64,000 bases of DNA, from NCBI RefSeq assembly GCF_017744155.1, contig NZ_JAGHQT010000001.1, forward strand, positions 62,001 to 126,000. Reading direction: 5' to 3'. Both the position numbers and the translations under genes were made by a program. Shown here piece by piece: positions 45,475-52,389 of the stretch. This DNA comes from Endozoicomonas sp. G2_1. Lineage in GTDB: Bacteria; Pseudomonadota; Gammaproteobacteria; Enterobacterales; Alteromonadaceae. The notes under the pieces are model-generated. The model was not told the DNA's origin, made no database searches, and saw only the letters and a program-made list of their open reading frames with translations. Every line of letters starts with the position of its first letter. Positions within the stretch are counted from its first letter, which is position 1.

Positions 45475-45915
45475 TTACCACGCTTTGTAGGGTAAAAACT
45501 TACCGTTTAGCGTTAAAATAACGCGGTCGCCTTTTGGGTTTTCTTCTTTGTCGACTTCCATCGAAAAATCAATGGCACTCATAATGCCGTCGCCAAATTT
45601 TTCCTGAATCACTTCTTTTAAGGTGTCGCCATAAACGCCAACCACTTCGTACAAACGGTAAATCAATGGATCTTGTGGCACGGCTTGATCCCAAGTTTTA
45701 GTTGGATATTCCATGAGCACAGCCACAGCTTCTGTCGGTAACCCCAAAAAACTCACCAGTTTATTGGCTGCTGCAGGCGGACAGCTGTTCATGCCCAAAC
45801 AGGCTGAGGTTGTCCACACTATCGACATATCAATACCGTCGGCTATTTCCTGCCAGCTTAGCCCCTTCTCTTTTTTAATCGCGAAAATCGCTTCGGTTAC
45901 ATCCAGCTTATTCAT
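45475..45915 (-). CDS. cynS: Cyanate hydratase (cyanase)
   Basis: 146 residues. Cyanase converts cyanate and bicarbonate to ammonia and carbon dioxide. The catalytic Arg87, Glu90 (YRLYEVVGVYG) and Ser113 (SAIDFSMEV) equal Arg96, Glu99 and Ser122 of E. coli, and the C-terminus GKFLPYKAW is typical. AGGAGG is 5 bases before the ATG. No cynT carbonic anhydrase or cynX is nearby; the FNT channel gene follows instead. Confidence 0.96.
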   Translation of the reverse strand: MNKLDVTEAIFAIKKEKGLSWQEIADGIDMSIVWTTSACLGMNSCPPAAANKLVSFLGLPTEAVAVLMEYPTKTWDQAVPQDPLIYRLYEVVGVYGDTLKEVIQEKFGDGIMSAIDFSMEVDKEENPKGDRVILTLNGKFLPYKAW

Positions 45916-46039
45916 AAAGCCTCCTAAAGTTGTTGCTTAGTTGTTAGGGCAAACCTTGATCGACAATGGTGCAACAGACCACACTGAACAAAGCAAGCCA
46001 CTAACGGTGAAGTAACTTAATAAAGTTAACCTCTGTGAT

Positions 46040-46055
46040 AGCCACAACTATGCCA
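46040..46055 (-). promoter_or_regulatory. Candidate sigma-54 promoter of cynS
   Basis: On the minus strand TGGCATAGTTGTGGCT keeps the invariant GG-N10-GC spacing and a perfect TGGCA -24 element; the -12 reads TGGCT instead of TTGCT. Predicted leader about 115 bases. Confidence 0.4.
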
Positions 46056-46140
46056 AGCCATAAAACAAATTTAAGCAATTGAATTAATTTACTTTTAATG
46101 GAATTTATAAAAAATAAAAAAGCAACGTAAAATCGTGATT

Positions 46141-46175
46141 AACGAGTTTTCGTTGCTTATTCACGAAAACTCGTT
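46141..46175. promoter_or_regulatory. Perfect 13-bp inverted repeat upstream of cynS and the activator gene
   Basis: AACGAGTTTTCGT (46141-46153) and ACGAAAACTCGTT (46163-46175) are separated by 9 bases. It is about 85-120 bp upstream of the candidate cynS sigma-54 promoter and 77 bp before the activator start, so it may be an enhancer or autoregulatory site. It could also act as a hairpin. Confidence 0.5.
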
Positions 46176-46251
46176 GGTTGGCTTGATACTTGATTAGCTA
46201 TTGGCTAGCGCAACGCAGCCACTGGCTATCACTGACCATGAGTAACAAAAT

Positions 46252-48117
46252 TTGCAACAACTCTACCAGCTAGCACCAACAGCAATCGTGCACATAGATC
46301 CAGTTCGAGATCTCGTTAAAAACATGAACCAAGCGGCTTATCAACTTTTTGCCATCGCCCCCGAACAACTTAAAAACCAGCGCGCCAGCGAGCTCTTCAC
46401 CGACAAAGCCGAGCTCTTTAACTTTACCCAACAGGTGCTTTATTTGGGCTACGGTTGGAATGAAAATCTCGCCATTACTGTAGGCGAAAAAATCGTTCCA
46501 CTAGAAATCAAAGCCAATAAGGTTAACGATGATCTCCTACTTTGCTGTGAAAATAGCTTAATCAGCTTTGAGCAGCGCTATAAAGCCAATCTTGATTACC
46601 AATTTCGCTCAGGGCTATTTCACTGGCAAAAAAACGAGACCGTTTTTGAAGAGATTGAACGCCACAACAAATTGCTACTTGGCGCCGTTGGCGATGGTAT
46701 TTATGGTGTCGACAATCAAGGCTGTACTACCTTTGTTAACAGCGCGGCAGAACAAATCGTCGGTTGGCAAAAAGACGATCTAATTGGCAAAAAAATTCAC
46801 GACATCATGCATCACACCCATCTTGACGGCAGCCACTATCACGTTCACGACTGCCCTATTTACGCCGCTTTTAGCGACGGCAAAGTGCACACGGTTGACG
46901 ACGAAGTGTTTTGGTCGAAATCAGGACAACCTGTGCCGGTTGAATACACCAGCACACCGCTAACTGAACACGGTGAATTAATCGGCGCTGTCGTCATATT
47001 TCGCGATATTACCGAGCGCAAACGCACCCAAGAAAAATTGATCAAAGCATTGGCGCAAGTTGACCAACTCAAGCAGCGCTTAGAGCAAGAAAACGCTTAC
47101 CTGCAAGAGGAAATCAACGCCGACTTTAACCATCATCAAATTATTGGCCAAAGCCATCAAATACAGCACATGGTTAATCAAATTGAGTTAGTCGCGGCAA
47201 CCAGTGCCAACGTCTTAGTCATAGGCGAGTCTGGCACCGGCAAAGAGCTCATTGCCCGCGCCATTCACGAAGAAAGTGCGCGCAAAGCGCGGCCGCTGAT
47301 CCGCGTTAACTGCGCTGCGATTCCGGCAGAGTTGTTTGAAAGTGAGTTTTTCGGCCATGTTAAAGGTGCGTTCTCTGGCGCGGTAAGCAATCGCATCGGC
47401 CGCTTTGAACTCGCCGATGGCGGTACGATTTTTCTCGATGAAGTCGGTGAAATTCCACTGAATTTACAAGGTAAGTTACTAAGAGTATTACAGGAGCAAC
47501 AATTTGAACGGGTTGGTGAGTCAACTACTCGGAGAGTTGATGTCAGAGTCATCGCCGCCACCAATAAAAACTTAGTCCAGAGTGTTAAAGCTAATAAATT
47601 TAGAGAGGACTTATACTTCAGACTTAATGTTTTTCCGATTCAATCGCCGCCGCTGCGCGAGCGTCTCGACGATTTGCCATTACTCGTTCAACACTTTATC
47701 AATAAAGTTTGCACCCGCATTAACCAAGAAAGCCCACAAGTGTCATTAGCACAGATGCAGCACCTTCATCAATACCATTGGCCCGGTAATATTCGCGAAC
47801 TCGAAAATATCATCGAGCGACAAATTATTTTAGCTAAAGACAACAAGCTATCGTTTAGCTTTCTCAGCCAAGAGCGGCAATACCAAAACAATACGGCATT
47901 TAACTCGCAGCAAACAGCAAAACCAAACGCTGAGTTATTGACTCACAAACAACAAAAACAGCGGGATAAACAAAACATTGAAGCGGCATTACAGCGTTGC
48001 CAGGGTAAAATTTACGGCACAGATGGTGCCGCGGAATTGCTAGGTATGAAGCCAACAACGCTGGCCTCAAGAATGAAAAAATACGGTATTAGCCGACAAG
48101 ACTATTCAAAGAAATAA
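46252..48117 (+). CDS. Sigma-54-dependent activator with PAS domains
   Basis: 621 residues from a TTG at 46252, the first start after an in-frame stop at 46243; no good ribosome site, so the true start may differ. An N-terminal PAS-like region (about 1-95) and a second PAS domain (about 140-260, with VFRDITERK) precede a short coiled coil. The AAA+ domain (about 295-520) follows, with IGESGTGKELIARAIH, the sigma-54-contact GAFSGA loop, GGTIFLDEVGE and the YHWPGNIRELEN region. A Fis-type helix-turn-helix closes it (GAAELLGMKPTTLASRMKKYGI). Likely activates the divergent cynS and FNT genes. Confidence 0.9.
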   Translation: MQQLYQLAPTAIVHIDPVRDLVKNMNQAAYQLFAIAPEQLKNQRASELFTDKAELFNFTQQVLYLGYGWNENLAITVGEKIVPLEIKANKVNDDLLLCCENSLISFEQRYKANLDYQFRSGLFHWQKNETVFEEIERHNKLLLGAVGDGIYGVDNQGCTTFVNSAAEQIVGWQKDDLIGKKIHDIMHHTHLDGSHYHVHDCPIYAAFSDGKVHTVDDEVFWSKSGQPVPVEYTSTPLTEHGELIGAVVIFRDITERKRTQEKLIKALAQVDQLKQRLEQENAYLQEEINADFNHHQIIGQSHQIQHMVNQIELVAATSANVLVIGESGTGKELIARAIHEESARKARPLIRVNCAAIPAELFESEFFGHVKGAFSGAVSNRIGRFELADGGTIFLDEVGEIPLNLQGKLLRVLQEQQFERVGESTTRRVDVRVIAATNKNLVQSVKANKFREDLYFRLNVFPIQSPPLRERLDDLPLLVQHFINKVCTRINQESPQVSLAQMQHLHQYHWPGNIRELENIIERQIILAKDNKLSFSFLSQERQYQNNTAFNSQQTAKPNAELLTHKQQKQRDKQNIEAALQRCQGKIYGTDGAAELLGMKPTTLASRMKKYGISRQDYSKK

Positions 48118-48184
48118 CACAATCGGGTGAATAGTTTTGTTCAATTATCGCTCTATAAAATACCGTATTTACACATTGTCTCGG

Positions 48185-49255
48185 TTACCTTGGCAAAAAC
48201 TCAATTGACCAAGCAGTAGCCATCACATCAACGTCTTCTTGACCAAAGTTAATCGAGCGCAAAATTACCAAGAGTTGTCGCTCTAACTTGGCATTATTTA
48301 GCTCACTAACAGCAATATCGAGTTGGCTAATCTCGCCAGAGGGTTGAATTTCAATGTTAAACACTACCTTCCCTTGTAACAAAGGATCTTTGCGTAAGGC
48401 GCGATTGTACAAAGCGTACAATCTTGCTTTACTTGCCTCTAGGGTTTGTCTAATACTCAATTCAGAACGTAAGTTATCGAGTGTTTTTACATCGGCGTAT
48501 TTCGCTTCGCCATTGCCGCTCGCCAAAACTTCTTGCTCAGATAGTCTAATCCGTTGACTGCTATGGCTACTCAAGGCATCGCTTGAAACTGTCTGGCTCA
48601 CTTTCGCTTTGGCCAATTGAACACTTTGTTGATCGGCTTTGGCCGCGAGCAATTTTCGCTGCGCGCGATTTTGATCGCGCTCACCTTTGGCCAACTGTTG
48701 GCTAGCAACTGGTGCCGTGACCAAGACTTCGCGCATCGCTAGTAGCTCATCCTTCATCGCCGCAAGCCCTGAAGACTGTGCTTTTTGCTTGGCGGCCTGC
48801 CGCTTGGTTAACGGCTGCTTTGGCTTGACTACTGGCTCAGGCTTCGGCTTTTTGACCTCTGGTGGTTTTTTCGGTTCTTGTTTCGGCTCAGGTTTTACTT
48901 CCTCTATCTTCGGCTCCGGTGGTGGTTTAGGTTTTTGTTTTCGCTCTAAAACAACTCGCGTCAGCTCTGGTGGTACTTGCTCTTTTAGTTCCCGGGTTTG
49001 TTCAACCCGTTCGATAAAGGGCACTATCACGGCGATAGCTAAATAGACAATGACTAACGCAATCAGAATACGGACAAACATTTTGTCCTGTTTACTGTAC
49101 TGTGAAAGATTCGCCGCCAACCCCGAAAGCGCTTGTTTGGCACTGTCGTTGAGCTTGTCGTTGAAATTGTCGCTATAACGGTCGTAAGAGCTATCAGCGC
49201 CTTGCTGATAGCACTTACGACCATGATTATCGACGATAAGGTTTGCTGCACTCAT
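48185..49255 (-). CDS. AgmX/TonB-like energy transducer
   Basis: 356 residues from the ATG at 49255, with GGAGG 7 bases upstream. A cytoplasmic N-terminal stretch of about 60 residues, unusual for TonB, precedes one membrane helix (about 61-82). A Pro/Lys/Glu-rich rod follows (about 108-150), then a helical spacer and a C-terminal TonB-like domain, which matches the AgmX/PglI C-terminal pattern (KDPLLQGKVVFNIEIQPSGEIS). Such proteins span the periplasm and transmit motor force. Last gene of the large operon, directly after the two ExbD genes. Confidence 0.85.
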   Translation of the reverse strand: MSAANLIVDNHGRKCYQQGADSSYDRYSDNFNDKLNDSAKQALSGLAANLSQYSKQDKMFVRILIALVIVYLAIAVIVPFIERVEQTRELKEQVPPELTRVVLERKQKPKPPPEPKIEEVKPEPKQEPKKPPEVKKPKPEPVVKPKQPLTKRQAAKQKAQSSGLAAMKDELLAMREVLVTAPVASQQLAKGERDQNRAQRKLLAAKADQQSVQLAKAKVSQTVSSDALSSHSSQRIRLSEQEVLASGNGEAKYADVKTLDNLRSELSIRQTLEASKARLYALYNRALRKDPLLQGKVVFNIEIQPSGEISQLDIAVSELNNAKLERQLLVILRSINFGQEDVDVMATAWSIEFLPR

Positions 49256-49258
49256 CAA

Positions 49259-49831
49259 CTAACCTCCTGTGCCTGACGCGCTAGCATTTAAATCGCTCGC
49301 GGCTATTTGCTCAACCGCTAGCGACATATTGCGAAAGTTTGCTTCAGCACACACCGCCATAATTTGCTTCAAAACACGGTACTCAACGCCGGCGTCGCCT
49401 AAAATAGTAACTGCCCGGCCCAGTTGCTGCTCTTGCTCAGTTAACTCAGGTCGTTTACTGGCTTGATAAGCAAGTTCGGCTTTTAGCGCAGCAATTAAAC
49501 TCGACTCTTGTTGGTCACTAGCGACGTTAAGTGATTCACTGATACTGCTCGTTTCAGCATCTGTCGCTCGCCAAATCGCGCGCTCTTGCACCATAACGCG
49601 ATTGTCAAACACCGAAACCACGATATTTTCTGTTGGTAGCTCATCGGCAATTGAAACCGGTAAATTGAGCTGTTCGGCATTTTGTAACACCCTGACCTCA
49701 GACTGATTGACAATTAAGAAGAACACCAAAATAGTAAAAATATCCATCAAGGAGACTAAGTTGAGCTTGCTAGCACCGGCCAGTCGTCGATGATGACGTG
49801 CCAAACGCTTTGCTCGTGCAGATTGTTTCAT
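49259..49831 (-). CDS. ExbD/TolR-type motor subunit 1
   Basis: 190 residues. One membrane helix near residues 24-44 carries the essential protonatable aspartate (Asp30, in SLMDIFTILVFFLIV). A periplasmic domain ends with the TolR-like IMAVCAEANFRNMSLAVEQ segment. It should form the proton-driven motor with the ExbB protein encoded two genes upstream. The start is 1 base after the stop of the other ExbD gene. Confidence 0.88.
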   Translation of the reverse strand: MKQSARAKRLARHHRRLAGASKLNLVSLMDIFTILVFFLIVNQSEVRVLQNAEQLNLPVSIADELPTENIVVSVFDNRVMVQERAIWRATDAETSSISESLNVASDQQESSLIAALKAELAYQASKRPELTEQEQQLGRAVTILGDAGVEYRVLKQIMAVCAEANFRNMSLAVEQIAASDLNASASGTGG

Positions 49832-49832
49832 A

Positions 49833-50435
49833 TCAGCCTCCTGTCACAGCACTAAGCTGAGTCTTAACAGTAACTGGTGGCGCATCACCAAGAGAAATAT
49901 CGGGAAAAAGCTCGGCATCAACGACACTGGCAGCAACGACGGTTTTAAACGAGCGCACTGTGTCCATTGCCGTGACGATAGTTTGGTAATCGACATCTTC
50001 ACCAAGTAGCAAAACAATATCTTTCTTCTCAATCTCTTTTTGCTGAAAAGTCAGTTTTAAGTCCTGCAAATACTGCGATAACCCTTGAAAATCGTATTGA
50101 TATGGCGCGATTTGCTGATCACTCGTCTGTCGAACAGCTGTCTTTTGAACAGACGATTGCTCAACCGTAAAGCTTTTCAGCAAGACACCGCTGGGGTAAT
50201 TGAGCACCATGGCGTCTTGATTAATGATCAACTCAAGCTGTTTTTGCTCAGGACTATCGGTTTGGTTTTCACCCGATGAAATCGGCAGCTGTAAATTCAA
50301 AATTCTCACTTGTGAAAACACTAGGCTCAGCAGCAAAACTGGCACTAACACTATCATCAAATTCATAAATGACGTGATATCAAGTTCAGCCTCTTGCTGT
50401 CGCCCTTGCCGACTAGAGCGGCGTAAGCCTTTCAT
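49833..50435 (-). CDS. ExbD/TolR-type subunit 2 lacking the membrane aspartate
   Basis: 200 residues with the ExbD layout: a basic N-terminus, one helix (about 20-42) and a periplasmic domain. At the position of the essential Asp the helix reads DITSFMNLMIVLVPVLLL, with Asn25 in place of Asp. The periplasmic part is extended relative to canonical ExbD and includes VLLLGEDVDYQTIVTAMDTVRSF. It is probably a structural partner of ExbD subunit 1, unable to be protonated at the usual site. Confidence 0.85.
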   Translation of the reverse strand: MKGLRRSSRQGRQQEAELDITSFMNLMIVLVPVLLLSLVFSQVRILNLQLPISSGENQTDSPEQKQLELIINQDAMVLNYPSGVLLKSFTVEQSSVQKTAVRQTSDQQIAPYQYDFQGLSQYLQDLKLTFQQKEIEKKDIVLLLGEDVDYQTIVTAMDTVRSFKTVVAASVVDAELFPDISLGDAPPVTVKTQLSAVTGG

Positions 50436-50439
50436 TGCT

Positions 50440-51075
50440 CTATCCTCGCTGACTATCAGCGGCCAAAGCGTTTAATAACTTGCGGCCAGCCATTTCTAAC
50501 GAGTCGATAATCGACACAGTTTTACTTTGTAGACCTGTGTGAAACAAAATAAGCGGGATTGCCGTAATCAAACCAAAGGCGGTGGTATTCATCGCTACTG
50601 AGATACTAGCTGACAACAAATTTGCTTTTTCCGCCGGATCGGCACTGGCGACCGCAGAAAACGCCGCGATCAAACCCATAATGGTACCCAGTAAGCCAAG
50701 CAAGGTTGCGATATTGGCCAATGTCGCGAGAAATGGTGTTCGCTTTTCTAAGCGCAACATGTGCTCCATCAAGGTCTCTTCCATTGCATACTCGACGTCT
50801 TCACGACGGCGAGATTGACTTGAGCGGTTAATCCCCGCTTGCAATACCGACAAAATAGGTGCTTTGTCAGTTTTCGCGGCTTCACTGACTTGCGACAATT
50901 GGCCTTGACTCAAGGCTTTTTGCACTTTGGTCAGTGCTTTTTTATTGGCGTTTAAGGTTGAGGTGAGAAACCACCAGCGCTCTAGCGTAATCGCCAAACC
51001 AACGACCAACACTAAGGCGATTGGATAGATAAATGCGCCACCGTCTTGTAAAAAAGCTATGATTGTATCGAACAT
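50440..51075 (-). CDS. ExbB/TolQ/MotA-family proton channel protein
   Basis: 211 residues with three membrane helices (about 12-33, 117-140 and 160-182). The conserved TLANIATLLGLLGTIMGLIAAF and MNTTAFGLITAIPLILFH segments line the proton path. Only one ExbB accompanies two ExbD proteins. The start of ExbD subunit 2 follows after 4 bases. Confidence 0.93.
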   Translation of the reverse strand: MFDTIIAFLQDGGAFIYPIALVLVVGLAITLERWWFLTSTLNANKKALTKVQKALSQGQLSQVSEAAKTDKAPILSVLQAGINRSSQSRRREDVEYAMEETLMEHMLRLEKRTPFLATLANIATLLGLLGTIMGLIAAFSAVASADPAEKANLLSASISVAMNTTAFGLITAIPLILFHTGLQSKTVSIIDSLEMAGRKLLNALAADSQRG

Positions 51076-51214
51076 GTTTTATTCCTTACTCGTAACTGCT
51101 AAGGCTATGCCTATTGAGTGGGTTAAAAATTATTTTGTTTTTCTGTTATTGGTTTACGTATTGTTTTGCGCGCTTTAAATTGCGCCCATTTGTCAGTAAA
51201 AACAGCTAAATTGG

Positions 51215-51592
51215 TTATTTTGATTCAGCTTGCTCTCTGTAATACGCCTGCACTTTTTGCTTAAAGGCTTTAGGCATAATTGGCTTAAACGCAGGTAAGC
51301 GAATCGCCAGTTCTGGATCGTCAATATCAACCACCGACGCCAACTCCTGCCAAGGTGTGATATAAAGCACTTTTGGTTGCTCTTGCGAGCCTTGTACTTG
51401 GCTTTCAATAACATAACCTGACACCTTGACTGCTTGGCTAACTTCGCTTTTTTCCTGTTCTTGCTCTTGTTGCTGCGCGTAAACAGGATTAATTGCACTG
51501 TTCAAAGCGATTACACCAAATAAGCAAGCGTGCAAGCGCTTAACCAAACCTCTCGGTTTTCTTTGATACGGGTTATTTGCGCCGCTATTCAT
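51215..51592 (-). CDS. Small secreted protein of the Exb-TPR operon
   Basis: 125 residues from the ATG at 51592, which overlaps the TPR gene stop by one base (TGATG). A signal peptide (CLFGVIALNSAINPVYA) is followed by a Gln/Glu-rich spacer and a short conserved-looking region (VKVSGYVIES, VLYITPWQELASVVDIDD). No known domain recognised. A 139-bp gap separates it from the ExbB gene. Confidence 0.7.
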   Translation of the reverse strand: MNSGANNPYQRKPRGLVKRLHACLFGVIALNSAINPVYAQQQEQEQEKSEVSQAVKVSGYVIESQVQGSQEQPKVLYITPWQELASVVDIDDPELAIRLPAFKPIMPKAFKQKVQAYYREQAESK

Positions 51593-52389
51593 CACAATCT
51601 CCCATTGCTTTTATTGGCTAATTTATCGAGTTTAAGCTCAAGTACGGCCAGCCAGCGCTGTACTTTTTTATCGTCAGAAACAATCGCCAAATAAGCCTGA
51701 TAATGCTGCTTTGCCAAAACAAAATCGCCTTGGTAAAGTTCGGCTAAAATCGCTAAGTTTAAATGGGCTTGCTGATAATTTGGCATGCTGCTCAAGGCCT
51801 GCTGATAGCTTTTTTGTGCCAAGGCAAAATCACCGCGCTGGCGCGCCAATACCCCATTAAAGTTGTGGGCGTAAGGGTTTAACGGGTTCGCTTTTAGCGC
51901 TTGATTAACATATGCTTGCGCGCGCTGCGGGTCTCCCTGCTGCTCAGCAATAATCGCTAAGTTCAAATATGCGCCAGCAAATGATGGCGCCAAATCACCT
52001 TGCCCAGCGCTAACCTCAGTAATCCTAGACTCACTAAGAACAAGCTCGGTAAAAATTTGTTCAGCTAATTGCCATTGTTGGCTTTCCATCGCTTCAACAC
52101 CCGCTTTATATCGCGCCTGTACTTCGGCTGAGGTATTGGCCAGCGCTTGTTCTTTAGCAACTAAATACTCACTTTTTTGTTCAGGCAGTGCGCTTGGCGC
52201 ATTAGTCATTGGTGCTGACGTTGATGCTGCTGAAGTCAAAGCCGAGTCATTCGCTGCCACTGGTTTGCTTTGCTTTAGCTGGCTACAACCACTGGCGAGT
52301 AAAACTACTGTGCCAAAAACTACCGACAAGGCATTTCGCGATGACAACACTGTGTTTTGAATTCCCTTTAAACAACTAAAATAATTCAT
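51592..52389 (-). CDS. TPR-repeat lipoprotein
   Basis: About 265 residues from the ATG at 52389, which overlaps the end of the upstream TPR gene. The signal sequence ends in VLLASGCSQL, a lipobox. TPR units follow, for example LNLAIIAEQQGDPQRAQAYVNQALKANP and LARQRGDFALAQKSYQQALSSMP. Such lipoproteins serve as scaffold or assembly factors in the periplasm. In Agl-Glt type machines TPR proteins occupy a similar place. Confidence 0.82.
   Translation of the reverse strand: MNYFSCLKGIQNTVLSSRNALSVVFGTVVLLASGCSQLKQSKPVAANDSALTSAASTSAPMTNAPSALPEQKSEYLVAKEQALANTSAEVQARYKAGVEAMESQQWQLAEQIFTELVLSESRITEVSAGQGDLAPSFAGAYLNLAIIAEQQGDPQRAQAYVNQALKANPLNPYAHNFNGVLARQRGDFALAQKSYQQALSSMPNYQQAHLNLAILAELYQGDFVLAKQHYQAYLAIVSDDKKVQRWLAVLELKLDKLANKSNGRL

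Larger units (their letters stand above)
45916..46251. other. Regulatory intergenic region between cynS and the sigma-54 activator gene
   Basis: 336 bp, very AT-rich between about 46070 and 46140. It contains a candidate sigma-54 promoter reading towards cynS (46040-46055) and a perfect 13-bp inverted repeat (46141-46175). Confidence 0.6.

Noticed and set aside
46238-46270. ATG at 46238 as the start of the sigma-54 activator
   Set aside because: It is in another frame and runs into a stop after eleven codons; the activator frame begins with TTG at 46252 after an in-frame stop.
48354-49046. Plus-strand Ser/Gly/Phe-rich frames opposite the TonB-like gene
   Set aside because: Antisense of the Pro/Lys-rich linker; composition is explained by the coding strand.
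51787-51800. Further copy of the AACAGCCTTGAGC repeat in the TPR lipoprotein gene
   Set aside because: Only GCCTTGAGC matches, in a single unit and another context; treated as chance.
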